Of a stretch of DNA of 7,897 nt, positions 1 to 7,185 are shown piece after piece (position 1 is the stretch's first letter; every line of letters starts with the position of its first letter). Below the pieces are notes generated by a model that saw nothing but the letters and a program-made list of their open reading frames with translations, ran no database searches and was not told where the DNA came from. The position numbers and the translations under genes were made by a program. The DNA lies in the NCBI GenBank assembly GCA_027064945.1, contig JAMOPB010000422.1, forward strand, positions 1 through 7,897, in the 5' to 3' direction. This stretch comes from Candidatus Cloacimonadota bacterium. Lineage in GTDB: Bacteria > Cloacimonadota > Cloacimonadia > Cloacimonadales > TCS61.

Positions 1-731
1 TGTTTAACCATTGAAGCGGATTCTTCGCTAATCAAATATTCCATCGCTTTAGAAATTTTCATTTTTTTCCCTTTTCCTTGGTGATTTCCGGGAAAAATAT
101 TTTTCATCATTTCACTTAATTGCAGATCAATATTTTCTAAACCTGCATTTGAGAAAACTTCTATATGCGGTACTTTATTCTGAGCTATTTTGATTTCGAT
201 TTCTCTGTCATCAAGCTCACCGGCATCTAATTTTGCAGCCATTTTCGCACGATTACGCGCTGCTCTTTCCTGTTTCTTTTGTATCTCTTCATCTGTATCG
301 GTTGCACTAAGAGGCGGAGCAGAAACTAATTTATCTAATATTCTGCTACGAGCTTTTGCTTTTGCTTTTTCCTGAACTTCCCGCATCATTTCACTTCGCA
401 CATCGTTTATAGCGATATTCATTAATTCACGTATCATTGATTCTACATCACGTCCAACATATCCTACTTCTGTGAATTTGGTTGCTTCCACTTTGATAAA
501 AGGAGCATTTACCAGTTTTGAAAGTCTTCGAGAAATCTCGGTCTTCCCCACACCGGTAGGACCAATTAAGATTATGTTATTTGGCATTATCTCTTTTTGA
601 ATATCACCTTCGATTTGTTGGCGTCGCCAACGATTACGTAATGCAATCGCTACAGATTTTTTAGCTTCTTTCTGACCGATTATATATTTATCAAGTTCAT
701 TTACTATTTTCTTTGGTGTTAAATTTTCCAT
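1..731 (-). CDS. hslU: HslU, ATPase/unfoldase subunit of the HslUV protease (partial, N-terminal 243 residues)
   Basis: This is the AAA+ ring ATPase that unfolds substrates and feeds them into the HslV peptidase in the cytoplasm. The reverse strand reads open from an ATG at 731 to the window edge with no stop, so only the first 243 residues of a family usually around 440-470 aa are present. Visible features are an N-terminal ELDKYIIGQ segment (about 12-20), a basic ALRNRWRR stretch (30-37), Walker A GPTGVGKT (57-64) and the pore-loop GYVG (90-93) inside KFTEVGYVGRDVE. A charged Lys/Glu/Ala-rich stretch from about 110 onward matches the inserted I-domain that contacts substrate. Walker B, sensor motifs and the HslV-docking C-terminus lie outside the window. 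The start is supported by AAGGA at 738-742, six bases upstream. It follows hslV by 20 bases and is surely co-transcribed with it. The identification is secure. Confidence 0.96.
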   Translation of the reverse strand, partial: MENLTPKKIVNELDKYIIGQKEAKKSVAIALRNRWRRQQIEGDIQKEIMPNNIILIGPTGVGKTEISRRLSKLVNAPFIKVEATKFTEVGYVGRDVESMIRELMNIAINDVRSEMMREVQEKAKAKARSRILDKLVSAPPLSATDTDEEIQKKQERAARNRAKMAAKLDAGELDDREIEIKIAQNKVPHIEVFSNAGLENIDLQLSEMMKNIFPGNHQGKGKKMKISKAMEYLISEESASMVK

Positions 732-751
732 ATAAAATCCTTAATTAAAAA

Positions 752-1285
752 TTATACTTCTTCAATAATCAAATTGTGATTTGTATAGATACATATATCA
801 GCAGCAATTTTCATCGATTCTGTGATTATCTCTTTTGCATCTAATTTTGTATTGTTTCGTAATGCTCTAGCTGCAGAAAGTGCGTAATTCCCGCCGGAGC
901 CAATAGCAATGATACCATCATCCGGTTCCAATACATCTCCTGTACCTGTGATAATTAATAGAGCTTCAGAATCTGCAACAATTATCATTGCTTCAAGTCG
1001 GCGTAAATATTTGTCGCTTCTCCACTCTTTTGCCAATTCCACAGCCGACTTGCGCAGATTGCCTTTATATTGAGCCAACTTGCCTTCAAATCTTTCAAAA
1101 AGAGTAAAGGCATCTGCAGTGGCTCCGGCAAAGCCGGCAACTACTTTATTATTATGTAATCTTCTTATTTTGCGTGCAGTAGCTTTCATCACTGTGTTGC
1201 CTAATGTAACCTGTCCATCACCGCCCACAGCGATTGAATTTTCCGTTTTCACACCTAGAATTGTAGTTCCACGCATCTCTATCAT
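752..1285 (-). CDS. hslV: HslV (ClpQ), threonine peptidase subunit of the HslUV protease
   Basis: This is the proteasome-beta-like N-terminal nucleophile peptidase that forms the double-hexamer core capped by HslU. The 177 aa match the family along their whole length. A RGTTI segment places the catalytic Thr at residue 7, so a six-residue leader (MIEMRG) must be removed to expose it. In mature numbering the expected active-site residues are present: Asp17 in GGDGQVTLGNTVM, Lys33 in ARKIRR and Ser124 in GSGGNYA. The ATG at 1285 was chosen because a strong SD (GGGAGGAG, 1291-1298) lies just upstream. A longer reading from a TTG at 1300 would translate the SD itself as GGE, and an ATG at 1276 is too far from the SD. 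hslU follows 20 bases downstream. ftsH lies upstream on the same strand, with a hairpin in the gap. Confidence 0.97.
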   Translation of the reverse strand: MIEMRGTTILGVKTENSIAVGGDGQVTLGNTVMKATARKIRRLHNNKVVAGFAGATADAFTLFERFEGKLAQYKGNLRKSAVELAKEWRSDKYLRRLEAMIIVADSEALLIITGTGDVLEPDDGIIAIGSGGNYALSAARALRNNTKLDAKEIITESMKIAADICIYTNHNLIIEEV

Positions 1286-1290
1286 TTTTT

Positions 1291-1298
1291 CTCCTCCC
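1291..1298 (-). promoter_or_regulatory. Shine-Dalgarno site that fixes the hslV start
   Basis: The reverse strand reads GGGAGGAG followed by five A residues and the ATG at 1285. This is near-ideal SD spacing for that ATG. It rules against the in-frame upstream TTG at 1300, which would put the ribosome-binding site inside the coding region. Confidence 0.85.
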
Positions 1299-1308
1299 AA
1301 AATAATAA

Positions 1309-1348
1309 AATAATCACCTGAGAATAATAAAATTCTAAGGTGATTATT
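1309..1348 (-). terminator. Hairpin with U-rich tail between ftsH and hslV (possible leaky terminator or attenuator)
   Basis: An 11-bp perfect inverted repeat (1309-1319 with 1338-1348) encloses a second 5-bp stem (1321-1325 with 1332-1336) across one G/A mismatch, leaving a 6-nt loop. On the minus strand the stem is followed by a T-rich run (TTATTATTTT), as in an intrinsic terminator. The stem is A/T-rich and the U tract is interrupted, so termination may be partial. It lies 30 bases past the ftsH stop, and its 3' side ends 10 bases before the hslV SD, so it could end ftsH transcripts or modulate hslV expression. I see no clear separate promoter for hslV in the short gap, which favours read-through. 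Confidence 0.5.
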
Positions 1349-1378
1349 AGCGTTTATTTTTTGTTGTTAATATTTAGT

Positions 1379-3421
1379 TTATTTCTCTTCAGATAGATCA
1401 CCTTCATTGCTATCTAGAGAATTTTGCTCGTTGTTGTCTAAAGAGATTTTGTCATTCTCTAAAATCTCATCTTCAGCTGTTTCTTCATCTTCAGAAACTT
1501 TTATTTCAGGGTTGATATCAATACTCATCTCTTTTACATGATCATATTTCTTTTGCACAAATTCACGTTCATCATCACTACAATGTTGCAAAGCAATTTC
1601 ATAAATTTCTTTAGAATTCAATGTTTCTTTTTGTAACAACTCTTCGCTTAGTACATCTAATAAAACACGTTTATTTATGATAATTTCTTTAGCTTTAAGA
1701 TAAGCACTATTAACGATTTCATAAACTTCATCATCAATAATATTTGCAGTTTTTTCACTCACATTATTACGTTCGGAAATATCTTTTCCTAAGAAAATTT
1801 GAGTTTCTTTTTGAGCAACTACAATCGGTCCGATTTTCTTACTCATTCCCCAGTTACAAACCATTTTCTTAGCAATATCAGTAGCTCTTTCAATATCATT
1901 TGAAGCACCTGTTGTTTGTTCGTTAAATGCTACTTCTTCAGCACAACGTCCGCCCAATAATCCTACTAAAGATTGCTCAAGATAGGTTTTGGAATAATTT
2001 GATTTTGCTGTCTGCAAGAAATGAGTAGCTCCACCGGTAAATCCTCGAGGTATAATAGTAACCTTGTGAATTGGTTCAGCTTTTTCTTGGAAAATAGAAC
2101 ACAACACATGTCCAATTTCATGATAAGCTGTATTACGTTTTTCATCTTCGGTAATAATTTTGCTTTTTCTTGCTTTACCCAAAGTTACTTTATCTTTTGC
2201 TTCTTCGAAATCACTCATTTCGATATGTTTTTTATTCTTTCTAGCTGCCATTAAAGCTGCTTCATTAACCAAATTGGCTAAATCGGCTCCACTAAATCCG
2301 GGAGTACCCCTTGCGATAATACTGAAATTAACGGTTTTTGCAATTTTAGTCTTTTTACTATGAACCTTTAAGATAGCTTCACGACCTTTTATATCGGGAA
2401 GATCCACCACTACTTGACGATCAAAACGACCTGGTCTTAGAAGAGCAGGATCCAACACATCAGGACGGTTTGTAGCTGCAATAATAATTACGCTGTCATT
2501 TTCATCAAATCCATCCATCTCCACCAATAACTGATTCAACGTTTGTTCACGTTCATCATTTCCACCACCAAGTCCGGCTCCACGATGACGACCTACAGCA
2601 TCAATCTCATCTATAAATGCAATACAAGGTGCTTGTTTTTTTGCTTCGGCAAACATATCACGTACACGAGAAGCACCAACACCTACAAACATCTCAACAA
2701 AATCAGAACCACTAATACTGAAGAAAGGAACTTTTGCCTCTCCGGCTACTGCTTTTGCCAATAAAGTTTTACCTGTTCCCGGGCGACCAAGCAACATTAC
2801 TCCTCTAGGAATCCTACCTCCAAGTCTTTGGAATTTTTTTGGTGCTTTCAAATATTCAATAATCTCTTCCAATTCTTCCTTAGCTTCATCCACACCTGCC
2901 ACATCTTTAAATGTGATTTTAGTTTTTCCTCCGGCAAACAATTTAGCTTTGCTTTTTCCAAAACTGAAAGCTTGTCCTGTGCTACCACGCATACCACGCA
3001 TCATAAACCACCAGAATCCTATCAAGATAAGGAACGGTATAATATTAATTAAAAAACTTTTAAATAATGAAGGTTTACGCGAGTCGATATTAACACCATT
3101 TGACAACATACTATTGATATATTCTGAATCAGGTGTAAATGGTAGATATGTTGTAAATTTATCTCCCGATTTTCCCAATGCAATTATGTTTCTGCCATCG
3201 ATACTAGCCTCAGAAATTTCGTTATTTCTGGATAATTGCTCAAATTGAGTATATGTGATTTTTTTAATATCAACAGTCCCCAAGCTGGAAAATTGGAATA
3301 ATACAGCTATCAACAATAAAGCTACAACCCAAAATGTAATAGATTGTGATTTATTCATTTTGGGTACTTTATTTGGAATTTTATTTGGGTTCTTTTTGTC
3401 CTTTTTCTGTTGCTCACTCAT
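1379..3421 (-). CDS. ftsH: FtsH, ATP-dependent membrane zinc metalloprotease
   Basis: This is the inner-membrane AAA+ protease that extracts and degrades damaged membrane proteins and selected cytoplasmic regulators. The 680 aa show the usual order. A Lys/Asn-rich cytoplasmic N-tail is followed by TM1 (about 28-45), an extracytoplasmic domain (about 46-120) and TM2 (about 121-142). The AAA module has P-loop GRPGTGKT (212-219), pore motif FVG (245-247), Walker B IAFIDEID (267-274) and the second region of homology with arginine fingers R332 and R335. The M41 protease domain has HEIGH (434-438), with third zinc ligand D509 in TTGASNDIERAT. A C-terminal tail from about residue 640 is very acidic (Glu/Asp/Asn/Ser) and probably disordered. 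The odd feature is Arg213 in the P-loop, where Pro is normal. The ATG lies one base past the hpt stop, in the conserved tilS-hpt-ftsH order. The catalytic residues look intact, so activity is likely. Confidence 0.97.
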   Translation of the reverse strand: MSEQQKKDKKNPNKIPNKVPKMNKSQSITFWVVALLLIAVLFQFSSLGTVDIKKITYTQFEQLSRNNEISEASIDGRNIIALGKSGDKFTTYLPFTPDSEYINSMLSNGVNIDSRKPSLFKSFLINIIPFLILIGFWWFMMRGMRGSTGQAFSFGKSKAKLFAGGKTKITFKDVAGVDEAKEELEEIIEYLKAPKKFQRLGGRIPRGVMLLGRPGTGKTLLAKAVAGEAKVPFFSISGSDFVEMFVGVGASRVRDMFAEAKKQAPCIAFIDEIDAVGRHRGAGLGGGNDEREQTLNQLLVEMDGFDENDSVIIIAATNRPDVLDPALLRPGRFDRQVVVDLPDIKGREAILKVHSKKTKIAKTVNFSIIARGTPGFSGADLANLVNEAALMAARKNKKHIEMSDFEEAKDKVTLGKARKSKIITEDEKRNTAYHEIGHVLCSIFQEKAEPIHKVTIIPRGFTGGATHFLQTAKSNYSKTYLEQSLVGLLGGRCAEEVAFNEQTTGASNDIERATDIAKKMVCNWGMSKKIGPIVVAQKETQIFLGKDISERNNVSEKTANIIDDEVYEIVNSAYLKAKEIIINKRVLLDVLSEELLQKETLNSKEIYEIALQHCSDDEREFVQKKYDHVKEMSIDINPEIKVSEDEETAEDEILENDKISLDNNEQNSLDSNEGDLSEEK

Positions 3422-3440
3422 ATTAAGTATAAATCTCCTT
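3419..3440 (-). promoter_or_regulatory. hpt stop / ftsH start coupling site with distant SD
   Basis: The hpt stop codon (TAA, 3423-3425) and the ftsH ATG (3419-3421) are separated by one base. The only good SD (AAGGAG, 3435-3440) lies inside the last hpt codons and is 13 bases from the ATG, longer than usual. No in-frame ATG, GTG or TTG lies closer to it. This arrangement suggests ftsH translation depends largely on ribosomes finishing hpt. Confidence 0.6.
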
Positions 3441-3959
3441 TTTTAAAATGCCTATAAATGGAAGGTTTCTGTATTTTTCTGCATAATCCAATCCATAACC
3501 TACCACAAATTCATTGCCTACATTAAATCCCACATAATTCATCTCAAGATCTGTCTTATGTGCATCCGGTTTATCTAAAAGTGTACAAATATTTAATGAG
3601 GCTGGATTGTGCTTTTGTAAATATTCAAAGATATATTTTAGGGTAAGACCGCTATCAACAATATCTTCAACCACAATCACGTGACGATTTTCAATATTTG
3701 TGTCAATATCTTTTCTTATTTTAACAACACCGGATGAGTTTGTTGATTTCCCGTAGCTTGATAAAGACAGAAAATCAATTTCTACATGTGTATCGATCTC
3801 TTTTATCAAATCGGAGAAAAAAATTACTCCTCCGCGTAAAATACAAATAATTACGGGAAACTCATCTCTAAAATCTTCCGAGATTTTTTTTCCAAGCTCT
3901 TTTACACGTTTTTTTAATGTATCTTCATCCAATATTATCCTTAAAATATCGTTTTCCAT
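3423..3959 (-). CDS. hpt: Hypoxanthine (guanine) phosphoribosyltransferase
   Basis: This is the cytoplasmic purine-salvage enzyme that joins hypoxanthine or guanine to PRPP to give IMP or GMP plus pyrophosphate. At 178 aa it has the normal length for bacterial HPRT. Visible landmarks are LRGGVIFFSDL (41-51), the flexible catalytic loop starting at SSYG (67-70), and the type I phosphoribosyltransferase PRPP motif VVEDIVDSGLTL (96-107) with the acidic pair Glu98/Asp99. Further landmarks are LLDKP (127-131) and the C-terminal purine-pocket region FVVGYGLDYAEKYRNLPFIG (151-170). The start has a good SD (AGGAG, 3967-3971) seven bases upstream. It lies between tilS and ftsH, an order also known from Bacillus. 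It could equally be named hprT; substrate preference between hypoxanthine and guanine cannot be read from the sequence. Confidence 0.95.
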   Translation of the reverse strand: MENDILRIILDEDTLKKRVKELGKKISEDFRDEFPVIICILRGGVIFFSDLIKEIDTHVEIDFLSLSSYGKSTNSSGVVKIRKDIDTNIENRHVIVVEDIVDSGLTLKYIFEYLQKHNPASLNICTLLDKPDAHKTDLEMNYVGFNVGNEFVVGYGLDYAEKYRNLPFIGILKKEIYT

Positions 3960-4013
3960 TTATTATCTCCTAAGATTATAACTTATTATAATTGTACAAA
4001 AAAATAAACCAAT

Positions 4014-5432
4014 TTATTTATTTATTCTCTCTGCGTGCCGCATTGTTTTATGTGATATTTTTTCTATTTTAATCCTAAGAATCTTATTTGTCTTGGAAGT
4101 AATTGCTACATCGTTATGAAGTCTATAACCTGCAACCCATAGAATTTTTTCATTATCACAGAATAAAAGCACTTTATCTCTTTCAAATTTTGACACTTTT
4201 TCGTCAATGAAAAAGTCCTTTAATTTCTTACTATGTTTCATTCCCAATGGAATAAATCTATCACCCGGTTGTCGATGCCTGATAATAAGCGGAAACGATG
4301 TCTTATCCAAATCCAAATAAATTGTGTTTTTATCTTCAAATAAATATCTTTTTTTAGGAAGTTTTTTATAGATTTTCATCGAGATTCTATAATCTTCAAA
4401 CGTGAATAAATGCCGCAATGAGCTTATTTTCTTAGAATTATTAAGATCAACTTTCTTAAAACTTTTTCCCGTACAGAATTTTAACGCATCATACTCTTTC
4501 AAAACAATGATTTTTTTGGGAAGCATCACCATTTTTGAGCCGTCGCTTTCAATGATAGATTCGATTTCCTCAAAATTCTGGTGATAAAAATCTTTTTCAC
4601 TACCGGATAATTCTTTAAATACTTTTCTAAAAATATAAAATCTCAAAGTAGGTTTTAATAACTTTAATTTTGACAAAGATAATTCAATGTAATCATCATT
4701 AGATTTGAGTAATATCTTTTTATATTTCTTGTTACTTATATCATTTAGAATTTCATCAGTTTCAGCAAAAATTTCGGCTCCGATGCTCAATTTTTCAATA
4801 AAATTGGAATTTATATTTTCAGCGATCCAAGGCATTAATTGATTTCTAATTTTATTTCTAGTATAATTATTTTCCTTATTCGTTCTATCTTCACGCCAAG
4901 ATAAATTTCTTTTAGTAAGATATCCTACAATTTCTTCTCGAGAACACTTTAATAACGGATGTATTATTTTCCCGTCAATTGGTAAAATCCCTCTTAATCC
5001 AGTATAACCGCTTCCTCGAAAAAGTTTGAATATCATCGTTTCAGCTTGATCTTTTTTATTATGACCAACAGCAATTTTATTCATACCATAAGATTCAGCT
5101 AACTTGTTGAAAAAAGAAAACCTGATCTCTCGTGCTTGATTTTCAAAATCACTATTTGCATTTAATTTTACATTTTTTATTACTAAGGCAATATTTCTTT
5201 CGAAGCAGTATTTTTTTACAAATAATTCATCTCCATCAGATTCTTCACCACGTAAATTGTAGTTAATATGAGCAACCAAAATTGTAAAATTATATTTGGG
5301 ACGAAGATGATAAAAAACATTTAATAGTGCAATGGAATCCGCTCCACCTGATACACCGATTAGAATTTTATCTCTTTGCGAGAAAATTTTATTTTCGATA
5401 CAATACTTTTCGACTTTTGTTTTTAAATCCAA
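4014..5432 (-). CDS. tilS: tRNA(Ile)-lysidine synthetase
   Basis: This enzyme attaches lysine to C34 of the CAU-anticodon tRNA-Ile using ATP, converting it to an AUA reader with isoleucine identity. It is normally essential. The 472 aa contain the N-type ATP pyrophosphatase P-loop SGGADS (28-33) after DKILIGV, and the TilS signature region HNKKDQAETMIFKLFRGSG (124-142). RNKIRNQLMPW (192-202) follows, and the C-terminal tRNA-binding domain has RHRQPGDRFIPLG (385-397) and KLKDFFIDEKV (403-413). The length is that of the full three-domain form. The start codon is TTG at 5432, backed by AAGGA at 5440-5444 with seven bases spacing; no ATG lies in the right position. It is the most A/T- and Lys/Asn-rich gene in the window. 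It is first in the leftward block, 54 bases before hpt. Confidence 0.95.
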   Translation of the reverse strand: MDLKTKVEKYCIENKIFSQRDKILIGVSGGADSIALLNVFYHLRPKYNFTILVAHINYNLRGEESDGDELFVKKYCFERNIALVIKNVKLNANSDFENQAREIRFSFFNKLAESYGMNKIAVGHNKKDQAETMIFKLFRGSGYTGLRGILPIDGKIIHPLLKCSREEIVGYLTKRNLSWREDRTNKENNYTRNKIRNQLMPWIAENINSNFIEKLSIGAEIFAETDEILNDISNKKYKKILLKSNDDYIELSLSKLKLLKPTLRFYIFRKVFKELSGSEKDFYHQNFEEIESIIESDGSKMVMLPKKIIVLKEYDALKFCTGKSFKKVDLNNSKKISSLRHLFTFEDYRISMKIYKKLPKKRYLFEDKNTIYLDLDKTSFPLIIRHRQPGDRFIPLGMKHSKKLKDFFIDEKVSKFERDKVLLFCDNEKILWVAGYRLHNDVAITSKTNKILRIKIEKISHKTMRHAERINK

Positions 5433-5444
5433 ATTTTGATCCTT
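5430..5444 (-). promoter_or_regulatory. SD plus TTG initiation codon of tilS
   Basis: The reverse strand reads AAGGA (5440-5444), seven bases, then TTG (5430-5432) opening MDLKTKVEKYC. The P-loop begins about 27 residues in, which is the usual place in TilS, so this start is favoured. A TTG start usually lowers initiation, consistent with a low-abundance modification enzyme. Confidence 0.7.
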
Positions 5445-5574
5445 TTTAAAGTTAATAATTTATTTCGGATATATTTTTTATGTTTCGTGAAATAAATGTC
5501 AAATAAAAAGCTTGTAAGAAAAAGATGAACCATTTTTTTTGACGGAAATAATATAAAGAATAAAGGAGATTATT
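5433..5574. promoter_or_regulatory. Divergent promoter region between tilS and iorA
   Basis: This 142-base, very A/T-rich gap must hold the promoters of both blocks. On the minus strand a perfect TTGACA (5497-5502) could be the tilS -35 box, but the sequence 17-18 bases on is only an A run with a weak AAATAT further on. On the plus strand TATAAA (5552-5557) is a possible iorA -10 without a convincing -35. A perfect 9-bp inverted repeat (ATTTATTTC at 5458-5466, GAAATAAAT at 5489-5497) abuts the TTGACA and could be an operator, although such A/T-rich repeats arise by chance. Confidence 0.45.
5562..5568 (+). promoter_or_regulatory. Shine-Dalgarno site of iorA
   Basis: AAAGGAG lies six bases before the ATG at 5575. 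It is a strong site, consistent with high expression of the oxidoreductase operon, and supports the chosen start. Confidence 0.8.
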
Positions 5575-7176
5575 ATGGAGAAGTTATTACTTCTAGGAGA
5601 TGAAGCTTTAGCTCAAGGCGCTATTGATGCCGGTATGTCCGGTGTTTTTGCCTATCCCGGAACACCTTCAACAGAAATTACTGAATATGTTCAACATAAT
5701 GAAGATGCTATCAAGCGAGATATTCACAGAACTTGGGCTTCAAATGAAAAAACTGCTGTGGAAGCTGCTGTTGGAATGAGCTATGCAGGAAAACGTGCAA
5801 TGTGTTGCATGAAGCATGTTGGATTGAATGTAGCAGCTGATGCATTTATGAACTCAGCTTTCGTAGGAGCTAATGGTGGACATCTTGTTGCTGTGGCTGA
5901 TGATCCTTCAATGCACTCTTCACAAAACGAACAAGATTCACGCTTTTACGCTAAATTTGCATTACTTCCTTGCTTAGAACCTTCCAGCCAACAAGAAGCT
6001 TACGATATGGCTTTCTACGGCTTTAAATTTTCCGAAGAAACAAAATTACCTGTTATGGTTCGCCTCACAACTCGCTTATCGCACTCTCGTGCAGGAGTAG
6101 AAAGACGCGAAATATTACCTGAAAATGAATTGAAATTACCCGAAGATCCAGATCAATTCATGCTTTTACCAGCTTATTCCAGAGTTAAATATAAAAAATT
6201 AATCGCACAACAAGAAGATCTTATCAAAGCTTCAGAAGAATCACCTTTTAATTCTTATGAAGAAGGAACAGATAAATCTTTAGGTATTATTGCTTGCGGA
6301 TTGGCTTATAATTATGTAAAAGAAGTTTTTACAGATTCTGAATGCCCTTATCCAATCTTAAAAATTTGCCAATATCCGCTTCCTAAAAAACAAATTCATG
6401 AAATTATGGCTGAATGTGATAAGATTTTGGTTGTGGAAGAAGGCCAACCTGTGGTTGAAGAGATGCTTAAAGGTTATATGCCAAATGACAAAATCAAAGG
6501 ACGCTTGGACGGCACATTTACACGTGATGGTGAAATGAATCCTAACAAAATCATGGCTGCTCTTGGTATGGAAGATACAACAGGTAAAGACACACCTAAA
6601 AATGTTGCCGGCAGACCTCCTGCATTGTGCGATGGCTGCCCACACATTGATTCTTTCCAAGCTTTAAATGAAGTTCTAAAACCTTATGGCTCAGGTCATG
6701 TATTTTCAGATATTGGTTGCTATACTTTGGGTTATTTGCCACCTTACAATGCTATAAATACCGTACTTGATATGGGCGCTAGTATCACAATGGCAAAAGG
6801 TGCTGCTGATGCAGGTTTATTCCCTGCTATTGCAGTTATTGGCGATGGAACTTTCGGACATAGTGGAATGACTGGACTTGCCGATTGCGTTTATGAAAAC
6901 ACAAATATTGTCATTATGATTTTGGATAATGCCACAACAGGTATGACTGGTGGACAAAATTATTGTTTGGAAAATAAACTTGAAAATGTTTGTATCGGAT
7001 TGGGCGTAGATCCTGATCATATTAGAGTTATCACACCTCTTAGACAGCATCACGAAGAAAATACCCGCATTCTAAATGAAGAAATTGCTTACGAAGGAGT
7101 TTCTATCATTATCCCACGTCGTGAATGTGTTCAAACATTAAAGAAAAAAATTAAAATCAGAAACGCTGTTAAATAG
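5575..7176 (+). CDS. iorA: Indolepyruvate:ferredoxin oxidoreductase, alpha subunit, short form without ferredoxin domain
   Basis: This is the thiamine-pyrophosphate subunit of the enzyme that oxidatively decarboxylates aryl-2-oxoacids (indolepyruvate, phenylpyruvate, hydroxyphenylpyruvate) with CoA to aryl-acetyl-CoA, passing electrons to ferredoxin. The N-terminal half has LLLGDEALAQGAI, YPGTPSTEI (27-35) and a conserved Glu58 in SNEKTAVEAA, the likely TPP-activating residue. The C-terminal half has PPALCDGCPH (348-357), DIGCYTLGYLPP (379-390) and the TPP/Mg motif GDG (423-425) with Asn452 26 residues on, then TTGMTGGQ (454-461). The family's longer archaeal members (about 600-650 aa) end in a 2x[4Fe-4S] ferredoxin domain. 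This protein stops at residue 533, right after PRRECV, without it. Cys352, Cys355 and Cys382 plus a later Cys could still hold one proximal cluster (inference). iorB follows after nine bases. The exact aryl or other 2-oxoacid substrate is not provable here. Confidence 0.93.
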   Translation: MEKLLLLGDEALAQGAIDAGMSGVFAYPGTPSTEITEYVQHNEDAIKRDIHRTWASNEKTAVEAAVGMSYAGKRAMCCMKHVGLNVAADAFMNSAFVGANGGHLVAVADDPSMHSSQNEQDSRFYAKFALLPCLEPSSQQEAYDMAFYGFKFSEETKLPVMVRLTTRLSHSRAGVERREILPENELKLPEDPDQFMLLPAYSRVKYKKLIAQQEDLIKASEESPFNSYEEGTDKSLGIIACGLAYNYVKEVFTDSECPYPILKICQYPLPKKQIHEIMAECDKILVVEEGQPVVEEMLKGYMPNDKIKGRLDGTFTRDGEMNPNKIMAALGMEDTTGKDTPKNVAGRPPALCDGCPHIDSFQALNEVLKPYGSGHVFSDIGCYTLGYLPPYNAINTVLDMGASITMAKGAADAGLFPAIAVIGDGTFGHSGMTGLADCVYENTNIVIMILDNATTGMTGGQNYCLENKLENVCIGLGVDPDHIRVITPLRQHHEENTRILNEEIAYEGVSIIIPRRECVQTLKKKIKIRNAVK

Positions 7177-7180
7177 GAGG
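7175..7180 (+). promoter_or_regulatory. iorB Shine-Dalgarno overlapping the iorA stop codon
   Basis: AGGAGG overlaps the TAG stop of iorA (7174-7176) and lies five bases before the iorB ATG at 7186. It is a full consensus SD, and it implies coupled, near-stoichiometric synthesis of the two subunits. Confidence 0.85.
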
Positions 7181-7185
7181 TCAAA

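Noticed and set aside
1286..1300. Longer hslV start at a TTG at 1300
   Set aside because: The extra residues (MGGEK) are just the translated Shine-Dalgarno sequence; the ATG at 1285 is ideally spaced from that SD.
2913..3248. 111-codon open frame on the plus strand inside ftsH
   Set aside because: It lies fully antisense to a strongly conserved FtsH region, has no recognisable domain, and is a by-product of the reverse reading frame. The shorter plus-strand frames across ftsH, hslV and hslU were rejected for the same reason.
3975..3992. 7-bp inverted repeat (ATTATAA, TTATAAT) with a 4-nt loop between tilS and hpt
   Set aside because: The stem is entirely A/T, too weak to be a credible terminator, and easily expected by chance in such A/T-rich spacer DNA.
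5539..5567. TTGACG as a -35 box for iorA
   Set aside because: At 16-18 bases spacing the -10 position falls on the SD (AAAGGAG), with no TATAAT-like sequence, and would leave almost no leader.
6358..7053. Two minus-strand open frames inside iorA (100 and 78 codons)
   Set aside because: They are antisense to well-conserved TPP-domain coding sequence, with no good SD and no sensible product.
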